DNA from: Bog-532 sp963830385
GTDB lineage: Bacteria > Actinomycetota > Actinomycetes > Streptosporangiales > Streptosporangiaceae
Assembly: GCA_963830385.1 (NCBI GenBank)
Contig: CAWHMD010000006.1
Location: 310,001 to 374,000, forward strand
Length of the DNA stretch: 64,000 bases
Direction: 5' to 3'
Under the pieces are notes generated by a model, which was given only the letters and a program-made list of their open reading frames with translations, was not told where the DNA came from and did not search any database. Every line of letters starts with the position of its first letter. The first letter of the stretch is position 1. The position numbers and the translations under genes were made by a program. Positions 8,672 through 16,454 of the stretch are shown one piece after another.

Positions 8672-9241
8672 TCAGCAGCTTCGCTGCAGGACCAGGGCCT
8701 TGAAGGTCGCCGCCCACTGATAGGCGAGCTGGTAGATCCACTGGGAAGCCGGCAGGGGGGTGGTGACCACGTACACGCTGCCGCCGAAGCAGCGCCCGAA
8801 CCTGATGCGGGCGCGGGTGTCCTGGTCGGGCGTGGTCACCAGGACGATCGAGCGCCAGTGGTACTGGCGCGCGAGACCGCCCGCGAACTGGGCCTCCCCC
8901 TGGGTGGTGAGCGACGCGGGCTGGAAGCAGATCACCTGCTTGTCCTCCCGGTGCGGCCTGCACAGGCTGGGCGGGACCTCCAGGCCTTCGGAGATCGCCA
9001 GCACCGGGGCACGGTCCTGCCGGGCCAGCTCCAGCCCCTTGCCCAGCCGGTCGCCGGGACCACCCAGCACGACGATCGCGTCCACGTGGGCCGGCACGCC
9101 CTGGGCGGGCCAGACGAACAGCCGGACGGTCGCCACCGCCAGGATCGCGACCAGCACCAGCAGCCCCACGATCAGCCTGTGCCAGCGGCGCCGGCGGACC
9201 ATTGGCCGGCCGGCGTCCGATAGATGGGTTCTCGCCGGCAC
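8672..9241 (-). CDS. YdcF/SanA-like DUF218 membrane protein
   Basis: A 189-residue protein with one N-terminal membrane segment (about residues 23-44, LIVGLLVLVAILAVATVRLF) and an outward DUF218 domain: VDAIVVLGGPGDRLGKGLELAR, then APVLAISEG, then SIVLVTTPDQDTRARIRF. In the SanA/YdcF family this fold is linked to cell-envelope integrity or polysaccharide handling, though the reaction is not defined. It follows the epimerase gene by 26 bp in the same direction and is probably co-transcribed from the promoter at 9873-9902. Confidence 0.75.
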   Translation of the reverse strand: MPARTHLSDAGRPMVRRRRWHRLIVGLLVLVAILAVATVRLFVWPAQGVPAHVDAIVVLGGPGDRLGKGLELARQDRAPVLAISEGLEVPPSLCRPHREDKQVICFQPASLTTQGEAQFAGGLARQYHWRSIVLVTTPDQDTRARIRFGRCFGGSVYVVTTPLPASQWIYQLAYQWAATFKALVLQRSC

Positions 9242-9267
9242 CGGCCCAAATCTATGTCACGCGCGGC

Positions 9268-9816
9268 TCAGGCCAGCGAGCTCATCGCCGCCGCGAGCGA
9301 CGGGGCGGCCCGGTCGCGCGGCGACATCATGGCCACCGGGAGTGGCCACGGGATCGCCAGCTCGGGATCGTCGAACGCGATCGACAGGTCCTCGGCGGGG
9401 TCGTGGGGGCGGTCGATGCGATAGGCGATGTCGGCCGGATCGGTGAGGGCCTGGAACCCGTGCGCGCAGCCGGCCGGTATGTAGAGCGACACCTGGCGGT
9501 CGTCCCGCAGCTCGAAGCTCTCCCAGCTCCGGAACGTCGGCGATTCCGGCCGCAGGTCGACGATCACGTCGAAGATCGCGCCGTACGAGCAGCGCACCAG
9601 CTTGGCTTCGCCGTCCCCGCGCCGCAGGTGCAGCCCGCGTACCACCCCGCGGGCCGAGCGGGACTGGCTGTCCTGGGCGAACCCGGCCGGGTCGATGCCG
9701 GCCGCGCGCACGACCTCCGTGTCGAACGTGCGGCAGAAGAAGCCGCGCTCGTCGGCGTGCGGGGTCGGCTCGAACAGGAGCGCACCGTTGATGCTTGGAA
9801 CAGGCTGGACGATCAC
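9268..9816 (-). CDS. dTDP-4-dehydrorhamnose 3,5-epimerase-like (RfbC/RmlC)
   Basis: A 182-residue cupin-fold epimerase. Seen: HADERGFFCRTFD (about residues 20-32), VVRGLHLRRGDGEAKLVRC with the catalytic His and Arg-His context, IFDVIVDLRPESPTFRSW, and VSLYIPAGCAHGFQAL. These are the usual RmlC landmarks and the length matches (about 180). It should epimerise C3/C5 of a 4-keto-6-deoxy nucleotide sugar. No rmlA, rmlB or rmlD gene is seen, so its substrate may come from the cytidylyltransferase branch or from genes outside the window. Confidence 0.88.
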   Translation of the reverse strand: MIVQPVPSINGALLFEPTPHADERGFFCRTFDTEVVRAAGIDPAGFAQDSQSRSARGVVRGLHLRRGDGEAKLVRCSYGAIFDVIVDLRPESPTFRSWESFELRDDRQVSLYIPAGCAHGFQALTDPADIAYRIDRPHDPAEDLSIAFDDPELAIPWPLPVAMMSPRDRAAPSLAAAMSSLA

Positions 9817-9872
9817 AATTCTCCCACCGCGGTCACCGAGTCGGGTGTGCCGGGCGGAACGGTCCGCCCATC

Positions 9873-9902
9873 AGACGACATGCGACGGGATGGCCCTGAT
9901 AC
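9873..9902 (-). promoter_or_regulatory. Shared ECF-like promoter, epimerase-DUF218 operon
   Basis: Minus strand: GTATCAG (9902-9896), 16 nt, GTCGTCT (9879-9873), about 57 nt ahead of the epimerase start at 9816. Confidence 0.6.
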
Positions 9903-9962
9903 ATCGCGGGCCGCTTTCCGGGTGGGCGGCTTTCCGGGTGGGCGGCTTTGTGCGGGCCGCCC

Positions 9963-11090
9963 TCAGGCCGGGGCGGCGGTCAGCAGCTCGACGTTCACCC
10001 AGCGGCCGCCGGCGGCCTCGATCTCGGGCAGCGCCGCCCGGACCTCGGGCAGCAGATCAGCCAGGAAAAGGGCGACGGCGGCGGGCCGGTAACCCGCGAG
10101 CTCGGCCGGGCTCACCACCGGGATGTCGGTGCCCGGCATCCGCAGGCCCTGCTTGGCGGGCGAGGCGTCCGCGACCGCGGGCACCAGGCTGCGATCAGCC
10201 TGCGCCCAGCGCAGCAGCGCGACCGCCCGGGACGCGGCCCCGTAGCCGAGCACGGTGTGGCCCGCCGCGCGCTCGGCGGTGAGCCAGTCGTGCAATCCCT
10301 GCGCCTTGGCTTGTGCGTCGCGTTGCAGGCCGCCGAGCGCGGCCGGGTCGCGGACGCCGGCCGCGGCCTCCTGGTCGAGCAGCGCCTGGACCGAGCCGTC
10401 GGCGGCCAGGTCGCAGTCGCCGTCCCGGCCGGCGGCCAGCAGCACGGTGCCCCCGTAGAGGCTGAACTGCCAGGCCCGGCGGGCCGTCAGGCCCTGGGCG
10501 GCCAGCATGGCCGACAGCGCGGCGGCCGAGTAGTAGGCGTAGTGCCCGTGCCGCAGCGCGTTCCACTGGCCGCCGCGGACGATCGCGTCGAGCGAGTGGT
10601 ACTGCAGCAGCAGCATCCCGCCGGGGGCGAGCCAGGCCCGCTCGGCCAGGGCCGACGCCTGGTCGGCGGCGTGCATCAACCCGAAACAGTCGAGTACCAC
10701 GTCGGCTTGCGGGGCGGACGGCGCCGGCGTCAGGCCGCGCTGGCCGAGCAGGTCCAGCCAGGAGCCACCGTGCGGGCTGCCGTACTCGATCACCGCAGCC
10801 CCCGGGGTCAGCACCCCGGCCGCGGCCGCCTGGGCCACGGCGTCGGCCGCCTGGGCGGTCAGCGCGGCCGGCTCGGCCCCCCGTGGCTCCTCCGGCACGG
10901 TGGGATCGGCCACCAGCTGAGCCAGGCCGCAGCCTGCGCACAGCCACATCTGCAGCGGGTACACCGGATCGGGACCCGGATCGTCCGACCGCGGGAAGTA
11001 GTCGCAAGCCGGCTGCTCGCCGAGATCCAGCACCAGGTGGCCGTCCTGCCCGCGGCAGGCCCGGCACGCGTATCCGACCATTCCGACCAT
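9963..11090 (-). CDS. C-methyltransferase-like protein, SAM motif weak
   Basis: About 375 residues. Layout is that of NovU/TylCIII-type sugar C-methyltransferases: an N-terminal zinc-binding segment (YACRACRGQDG, then MWLCAGCGLAQLV), a central methyltransferase domain and a C-terminal Rossmann-like domain (TVLGYGAASRAVALLRWA). The SAM-binding motif is unusual (AAVIEYGSPHGGSW) compared with the clean VTEVASNDGYLLQ in the divergent paralogue at 11242, and the central domain is shorter. It may have lost or changed catalysis. Start ATG at 11090 follows a GGGAGGGG tract by about 9 bases; the frame stays open to 11285, but that part has no homology. No shared-type promoter was found for this gene. 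Confidence 0.75.
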   Translation of the reverse strand: MVGMVGYACRACRGQDGHLVLDLGEQPACDYFPRSDDPGPDPVYPLQMWLCAGCGLAQLVADPTVPEEPRGAEPAALTAQAADAVAQAAAAGVLTPGAAVIEYGSPHGGSWLDLLGQRGLTPAPSAPQADVVLDCFGLMHAADQASALAERAWLAPGGMLLLQYHSLDAIVRGGQWNALRHGHYAYYSAAALSAMLAAQGLTARRAWQFSLYGGTVLLAAGRDGDCDLAADGSVQALLDQEAAAGVRDPAALGGLQRDAQAKAQGLHDWLTAERAAGHTVLGYGAASRAVALLRWAQADRSLVPAVADASPAKQGLRMPGTDIPVVSPAELAGYRPAAVALFLADLLPEVRAALPEIEAAGGRWVNVELLTAAPA

Positions 11091-11122
11091 GACAGCTGTC
11101 CCCTCCCCCACCGGGCCGGCAT

Positions 11123-11152
11123 GTATCAAACGGCCCGGCCCACGGCTCTTGT
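11123..11152 (+). promoter_or_regulatory. Shared ECF-like promoter, C-methyltransferase
   Basis: GTATCAA (11123-11129), 16 nt, CTCTTGT (11146-11152), about 90 nt upstream of the methyltransferase start. Confidence 0.6.
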
Positions 11153-11241
11153 TCATTGGTGAATGCACGGAGCCGGACCGCAGGGCGGCCCGACAAACGT
11201 TATACCGCAACCAAAGAACTGAGAAGACCCGGGGAGATTTG

Positions 11242-12468
11242 TTGCTGCCAAAATGCAGTCTTTGCGACGCGGAACTGAAGCGCACTTTCGTCGACCTGGG
11301 TATGTCGCCGCTCTGCGAGAGCTACGTCGCCGAGGGCAACCTGGACGACGCGGAGACCTTTTATCCGCTGCACGTACGCATTTGCGAGTCGTGCCTGCTC
11401 GTGCAGGTCCCGGCCTACGTATCGGGCGAGGACATCTTCTCGGACTACGCCTATTTCTCGTCCTACTCCGACTCCTGGGTCGCGCACGCGAAGAATTACG
11501 CGGAGACGATGATCGACCGGCTCGGGCTGGCGGCAGACAGCCAGGTCACGGAGGTGGCCAGCAACGACGGCTACCTGCTGCAGCATTTCCTGGCCCGCAA
11601 CATCCCGGTGCTCGGCGTGGAGCCGGCCGCGAATGTCGCCGAAGTGGCCCGTGGCCGGGGAATCCAGACCGTCGTCCAGTTCCTGGGGGCCGAAACCGGC
11701 CGGGAAATCGCCAGCCAATTCGGCCAGGCCGACCTGGTGGCCGGCAACAATGTGTTCGCGCACGTCCCGGATATTCGCGGTTTCGCGGCCGGCCTGCGCG
11801 CGCTGGTGAAGGACACCGGTCTGGTCACGCTGGAATTCCCGCACCTGCTCCGGCTGATCGAGCGGCGGCAATACGACACGATCTATCACGAGCACTATTC
11901 ATACCTTTCGCTGCGCACGTCATCGGCGGCGCTGGCCACGGCCGGCCTGCGGGTCGTCGACGTCGACGAGCTCGGCACGCACGGCGGCTCGCTCCGGGTC
12001 TACGCCCGGCCGGCCGAGGCGGCCGGTGAGCCGAGCGCCCGGGTCAAGGAGGTCCTGGCGGCCGAGGAAGCGGCCGGCCTGGACACCGTGGCCGGGCACA
12101 TGGGGTTCGCCCGTGACGTACTGAAGATCAAGAGTGACCTGGTGAACTTCCTGCTGACGGCGGCGGCCGAGGGCCGTTCGGTGGCCGGTTACGGGGCTCC
12201 GGGCAAGGGCAACACGCTGCTCAACCACTGCGGCATCCGGTCCGACCTGCTCGCCTACACGGTGGACCGCAGCCCGTGGAAGCAGGGCAAGTTCCTGCCC
12301 GGCACCCACATCCCGATCCACGCGCCCGAGCACCTGGCCGAGACCCGGCCCGACTACATCCTCGTGCTGCCCTGGAACCTCCGGGATGAGATCAGCAAGC
12401 AGCTCGAGTACGTCCGCGAGTGGGGCGGGCGCCTGGTGTTCCCGATCCCGGAGCTCGAGATCGTCTGA
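11242..12468 (+). CDS. Sugar C-methyltransferase (NovU/TylCIII type)
   Basis: About 408 residues. Zinc-binding N-terminus (CSLCDAELKRTFVDLG, then CESCLLVQVP), SAM-binding motif VTEVASNDGYLLQHF, then GNNVFAHVPDIRGF, YHEHYSYLSL with the general-base His/Tyr region, and a C-terminal domain with VAGYGAPGKGNTLLNHCG. This is the complete three-part architecture of enzymes that methylate C3 of 4-keto nucleotide sugars. There is no ATG: tandem TTG codons at 11239 and 11242 and CTG at 11245 follow GGGGAG (11231-11236), so the start is a rare codon. Divergent from the degenerate paralogue. It implies a branched-chain sugar in the polymer. Confidence 0.88.
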   Translation: MLPKCSLCDAELKRTFVDLGMSPLCESYVAEGNLDDAETFYPLHVRICESCLLVQVPAYVSGEDIFSDYAYFSSYSDSWVAHAKNYAETMIDRLGLAADSQVTEVASNDGYLLQHFLARNIPVLGVEPAANVAEVARGRGIQTVVQFLGAETGREIASQFGQADLVAGNNVFAHVPDIRGFAAGLRALVKDTGLVTLEFPHLLRLIERRQYDTIYHEHYSYLSLRTSSAALATAGLRVVDVDELGTHGGSLRVYARPAEAAGEPSARVKEVLAAEEAAGLDTVAGHMGFARDVLKIKSDLVNFLLTAAAEGRSVAGYGAPGKGNTLLNHCGIRSDLLAYTVDRSPWKQGKFLPGTHIPIHAPEHLAETRPDYILVLPWNLRDEISKQLEYVREWGGRLVFPIPELEIV

Positions 12469-12496
12469 CGGCTTGGTCCTTCAGGGGGCCGGGGTT

Positions 12497-12529
12497 GGCC
12501 GGCGGCGCGGGAGTCCTGCGCCGCCGGCC
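12497..12529 (+). terminator. Strong hairpin after C-methyltransferase
   Basis: Perfect 12-bp stem (arms 12497-12508 GGCCGGCGGCGC and 12518-12529) with a 9-nt loop, 29 bp after the stop. There is no long T run, as is common in actinomycetes. Confidence 0.75.
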
Positions 12530-12869
12530 TCGGCGTTTCTTGGGGCGGCACAGAAGGGCCGCCGGCCCGTTAGCCCAGCGGACCCGCCGGGGCGACGGCG
12601 GCGGGATGGGGCCAGGCCGTCCAGGGGTGTGCACGCGATGTGCCTCATCTGCCTCTCTGGTCACAGGAGCTTCAAGATCGATCGCTCGGTTGCGTTGACG
12701 GCGTTATTCACTGAACACGCAACCGGGCAATGGATCACGACCGGGGCGGCGTGCCCGGCGGCGCAGATGGCGGCCGGCCGGGCTGATGGTGCGGGTCGCC
12801 GGCGGCGACGGCCGTCAGGACCTTGCGCCTTCCGGTTCCGCCGCCCCCCGGCCGGTCGCTGGCGGGCCC

Positions 12870-13407
12870 GCGGCTCCCCGATCCGCTGTTGCCTCCGGCG
12901 GGGCCTGGCTCGCGGGCTCGACGGCGGAGGGGCCGTGGCGGGCGGCTGGGGGCGGCGCCGGGCGGTGAGGCGGGTGAGCGTGGCCGGGAGCGGCGTCGCC
13001 TGGACCCGCAGGACCTTGCGGAACGGAACGGTCATGACCCGCTGGGCCAGGATGAGCATGATGACTGCGCAGCCCATTGAGGTCAGCGAGATGTACAGCG
13101 AGGCGCCGACGAACCCGAACGGCCCGATCAGGGTGATCAGGAAACCGACGCCGAGGACGAAGTCGCCCAGGGTGAACCAGTTGATCAGCCGGGTCCGGCC
13201 CTGAGCCTTGATCGCGTCCTGGACGACAACGCTGACCGCGGACCCGATGTTCAGCCCGGACATGGCGACCAGGGCCACGCCCGCGCCGCGCCGCTTCTCG
13301 CCGAACAGGACGACGACGGCCGGCTCACCGGCGGCGATCATCACCCTGGTACCGGCGGCCGCGCCGACCATGGACCAGTGCAGCGCCCGCAGGTGGGCGG
13401 CGGTCTT
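12870..13407 (-). pseudogene. Truncated Wzx flippase fragment (third copy)
   Basis: Matches the C-terminal third of the intact flippase at 13433-15073. Shared stretches include AGEPAVVVLFG, RGAGVALVAMSGLNIGSA, TRLINWFTLGDFVLGVGF, then LAQRVM(T/A)VPFR and VQATPLPA. It begins abruptly at about 13407, where the intact gene continues upstream into different sequence. After ATPLPA it jumps to sequence resembling the extreme C-terminus of the intact protein (TLTRLTARRRPQPPATAPP against MLSRLAGRRARPAPLSAPP), so it has an internal deletion too. The 3' boundary is approximate. It lies in tandem directly downstream of the intact copy, pointing to local recombination. Confidence 0.85.
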
Positions 13408-13432
13408 GGCGGTCTGCGCGGCCTGCGGGCGG

Positions 13433-15073
13433 TCAGGGCTGCGGCTGGGGGTCGCCGTCGGCGGCCGTCACCATCGCATCCCATTCCGCTTCGGCGACGG
13501 CTGGATCGGCGGGCGGTCCGGGCGGCGCCGATAGCGGCGCGGGCCGGGCGCGGCGGCCGGCCAGGCGGCTGAGCATGGCCGGGACGATCCGCAGGATCGC
13601 GACCGCGCTCGATCGCGCGAACACGGCCAGCACCGCCAGGTAGACCAGACAGAACACCAGCGCGTCGACGGCCAGCAGGCAGACCGCGAGGATCACCCCG
13701 TGCGTGTCGGAGCGCAGCACGTAGTGTTCCAGCCCGAAGGTGACGGCGGTGGCAGCGACCATGGCCGGCAGCGGTGTCGCCTGGACCTTCAGGACCTGAC
13801 GGAACGGGACGGCCATGACCCGCTGGGCCAGCACGAGGAAGATGACCGTGGTGCCCAGCGAGGTGAACGACAGGGAGAGCGAGGCCCCCACGAACCCGAA
13901 TGGCAGGGTCAGGCCGACGAGGAAACCAACGCCGAGCACGAAGTCGCCGAGGGTGAACCAGTTGATCAAGCGGGTCTGGCCGTGCGCCTTGATCGCGTCC
14001 TGGACGACCACGGAGATGGCCGAGCCGATGTTGAGGCCGGACATGGCGACCAGGGCCACGCCCGCGCCCCGCCACTTGTCCCCGAACAGGACCACCACGG
14101 CCGGTTCACCGGCCGCGATCATCAGGCCGGTGCCGGCCGCCCCGCCGATCATGGACCAGTGCAGCGCCCGCAGGTAGGCGGCGACGAAGCGGTCCCGCTG
14201 GTGGACGATCTTGGCGAACGCGGGGAACAACGTGGTCTCGCTGACCGCGATGATGCCGCTCTGCGGAATCTGCGCGATCCGCTGCCCGTACCGGAAGAAG
14301 CCCAGGGCACCGGTGCTGAGGAACCGGCCCACCACCAGCGCCTCGATGGCCGTGCGGATCCGGAACTCGATCATCGCCAGCACCAGCGGGAAGCCGTATC
14401 TGGCCAGCGAGCGCCACATCTGGAAGGAGAACCGGCCCCGGCCGGGGCGCCAGGAGGTGATCACCCACAAGCTGATCGCCCAGGCGAGGTAGGAGGCGTA
14501 GGTGCCCGCCACCAGCGACCACACACCCCACCCGAACGCGGCCAGGACCACCGACACCACCGCGTAACTGAGGGCGATGGCGGGCCCGACGATCAGCCGT
14601 CGGCTGACGCTGAATTCGCGCTGGCACACCGACTCGGGGACGTTGGTCAGCGCGTGGATGAGCAGGACGCCGGCGGTCGAGGCGGCCACCATGCCAGCCA
14701 TGTGACTGTCGAAGACGATGCCAATCACCGGAGCGGCCGCCAGGCTGACCAGGCTGGCGCCGAAGCCGACCACCAGCGTGACCCAGAACACCGTCTCGTC
14801 GGCGTCGGCCAGGTCGGTCTGGCGTTGCACCAGGCTGGACCGCAGCCCGCCTTCCACGAAGTTGGTGAACAGCGTAGTCAGCACCGTGCCGGCCGTGAAC
14901 ACCCCGACGTCGGCCGGGGTCAGTAGGCGGGCCAGGAAGATAGTCTGCCCGAACGACACCAGCTGGCCGAAGATCTGGGCCAGGGCCGAGGCACGGGCCA
15001 CCCGGTGGACCGAGCCGGCCAGCGTCCGGTGGCGCGCGTCGCGGGCACCGCCCGACGGCGCATTTCTTCTCAC
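13433..15073 (-). CDS. Oligosaccharide flippase (Wzx, MOP superfamily)
   Basis: About 546 residues with 12-14 predicted membrane spans, typical of Wzx/RfbX transporters that flip lipid-linked repeat units across the membrane. Signature areas: LAQIFGQLVSFGQTIFLARLLTPADVG near the N-terminus, then the loop SLVQRQTDLADADE, and FGFVGASLSLSFTSLG in the second half. The last 60 residues are a cytoplasmic, Pro/Ala-rich tail. I place the start at GTG 15073, whose TGA overlaps the stop of the pyruvyl transferase remnant (GTGA), mirroring the ATGA junction of the other copy at 19600; a start at 15154 would add 27 residues overlapping the remnant. Only intact Wzx in the window. Confidence 0.88.
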   Translation of the reverse strand: MRRNAPSGGARDARHRTLAGSVHRVARASALAQIFGQLVSFGQTIFLARLLTPADVGVFTAGTVLTTLFTNFVEGGLRSSLVQRQTDLADADETVFWVTLVVGFGASLVSLAAAPVIGIVFDSHMAGMVAASTAGVLLIHALTNVPESVCQREFSVSRRLIVGPAIALSYAVVSVVLAAFGWGVWSLVAGTYASYLAWAISLWVITSWRPGRGRFSFQMWRSLARYGFPLVLAMIEFRIRTAIEALVVGRFLSTGALGFFRYGQRIAQIPQSGIIAVSETTLFPAFAKIVHQRDRFVAAYLRALHWSMIGGAAGTGLMIAAGEPAVVVLFGDKWRGAGVALVAMSGLNIGSAISVVVQDAIKAHGQTRLINWFTLGDFVLGVGFLVGLTLPFGFVGASLSLSFTSLGTTVIFLVLAQRVMAVPFRQVLKVQATPLPAMVAATAVTFGLEHYVLRSDTHGVILAVCLLAVDALVFCLVYLAVLAVFARSSAVAILRIVPAMLSRLAGRRARPAPLSAPPGPPADPAVAEAEWDAMVTAADGDPQPQP

Positions 15074-15424
15074 GCGCACAGGTCCGATCGGGCCCCGGAT
15101 TTCGTCTGGGCCCGGGCGCGGAGCAGCTCCCGCACGGCCGGAGCGGTCGGCCACGCATGATCGATCTCGCTCGGGTGCGCGTACCGGGGCGGGGGGACGA
15201 TCACGTCAGCAGCACGGTTTCGCGAGCGGGGACGGAAGCGCCGTGCCGCCCGGCGCCAGCCGTAGCAGCCTGTGGCGCGCGGCCCGGGGCTCGCCCGACA
15301 GTTGCTCACGCGCCTCGTTCAGGCGCAGCCGGCCCAGAATAGGGAGCGGCCGGGTGACCCGCGGGGCGCATGGTGGCGCGGTCGCGGCCGCGGCGTGCGT
15401 CTCGTCGGCGTCGCTAGTTTCCAT
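15070..15424 (-). pseudogene. Decayed polysaccharide pyruvyl transferase remnant
   Basis: Two frames together match the intact gene at 19600-21087. The 5' part (15424 down to about 15206) gives METSDADETHA against MEANQTDETPI, then LGRLRLNEAREQLSGEPRA against LGRLRLNVRRKQLPGKLRA. The 3' part in another frame (to 15070) gives PPRYAHPSE against LPRYVHPAE and IDHAWPTAPAVRELLRARA against IDQAWRTAPGVREPLRDRA. About 1.1 kb of the middle is gone and the reading frame is shifted, so no functional product is expected. It keeps its promoter and its coupling to the flippase gene, so it may survive only as a leader for Wzx. Confidence 0.85.
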
Positions 15425-15428
15425 GTAT

Positions 15429-15458
15429 AGATGACTCGCTGACCCCTGCCGGTGATAC
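15429..15458 (-). promoter_or_regulatory. Shared ECF-like promoter, remnant-Wzx transcript
   Basis: Minus strand: GTATCAC (15458-15452), 16 nt, GTCATCT (15435-15429). It sits 5 nt before the ATG of the pyruvyl transferase remnant, as its duplicate does at 21092-21121. It now probably drives the intact flippase gene. Confidence 0.6.
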
Positions 15459-15632
15459 CTGGACCGCGCCGGTGAAAACGGGGGAAGCTCCTCCTAGGCA
15501 CGCATATCCCGATCCATCCGCCCACAGTCGGGCCGAGACCGGGCCCGGCTAGGTTCACATGCCGCCCCTGGAATCTCCGCGGGGGAGATCAGTCAACACC
15601 CGCGTGCTGAGGAACTGGACAGAGCCCGGAGA

Positions 15633-16391
15633 TCAGCGACGGCTCGCCTCGATCGTAAAATCTCGTCCGGCGCGGAGCCGCTCCAGGAACGTCCTCCAGA
15701 ATGCGCCGAGGCCCAGAAGCTTGAAAACGCCCCTCAGCGGGCGGTTGTTGAGCACGCGCAAGACTCCGCGGTCCCCCGCCGGCTGAATGGATCCAATACG
15801 AAGTATCCGGAAACCGCCGTCCTCAAGCATTCCCCGAAGGGCTTTCAGCGTCGGCCAGTTTCTGATCTGTCCGTGACCTTGCGGCACCAGCTGGCTGGAT
15901 CGGTGCCACACAAATCCATTCTGGGTCATCACGAGGAAGATTCCACCGGGACGCAGCAGGCCGGCGGCGCGCAGGACGTATGCCCGCTGATCCGCGACGT
16001 GCGCGATCACATCGGAACTGACAATCAGGTCAAATGGCCCGTTCAGGGCTTCATAGGTGAAGCTGCCCGCGATCAGATGCACGTCGGGGAACTCTTGCCG
16101 GCCGCGTTCGATCGCAGCGGGAGACAGGTCGATACCGTGCACATCACCGAAGGAGGTCAGTGAGGCGCCGAGCCAACCGGTGCCGCAGCCGAAGTCCAGG
16201 ATGCGAAGAGGCCGTTCCTCCTCCAGGGCCGCCGCCGCGCGGGCCGCCGCCGCATAAGCCACGTCTCGCTGCTGGAGCTGGAAAGAGTCACGTTTGGCCG
16301 AGGCCAGATGCGACAAGTTCCACTCGTTCCAGAACTTCGTTTGCACTGCAAGCGGGGGAACACCATCTGTGGATGTCATTCGATCACTCAT
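15633..16391 (-). CDS. Class I SAM-dependent methyltransferase
   Basis: A 252-residue Rossmann methyltransferase. Motif I ILDFGCGTGWLGASL (about residues 64-78), VHGIDLSPAAIERG (motif II acidic residue), SSDVIAHVADQ (motif IV area) and LRPGGIFLVMTQNG. The pattern HWN/EWN near the N-terminus (KFWNEWNLSH) is common in sugar O- or N-methyltransferases of surface-polysaccharide loci. It lies in the lower-GC insert between the two duplicated flippase/pyruvyl transferase segments, together with the DUF4038 protein and another methyltransferase. Start may be the second ATG, four codons in. Substrate unknown. Confidence 0.82.
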   Translation of the reverse strand: MSDRMTSTDGVPPLAVQTKFWNEWNLSHLASAKRDSFQLQQRDVAYAAAARAAAALEEERPLRILDFGCGTGWLGASLTSFGDVHGIDLSPAAIERGRQEFPDVHLIAGSFTYEALNGPFDLIVSSDVIAHVADQRAYVLRAAGLLRPGGIFLVMTQNGFVWHRSSQLVPQGHGQIRNWPTLKALRGMLEDGGFRILRIGSIQPAGDRGVLRVLNNRPLRGVFKLLGLGAFWRTFLERLRAGRDFTIEASRR

Positions 16392-16454
16392 TTCCTAATG
16401 GTTCATAATGATCATGCACAACAGCTTATTCGTCGACGCCAGTCAGGCCGATCT

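Noticed and set aside
6996..8720. A 574-codon open frame antisense to the aminotransferase and cytidylyltransferase
   Set aside because: No recognisable motif; mirrors the third-position GC of the real genes on the minus strand.
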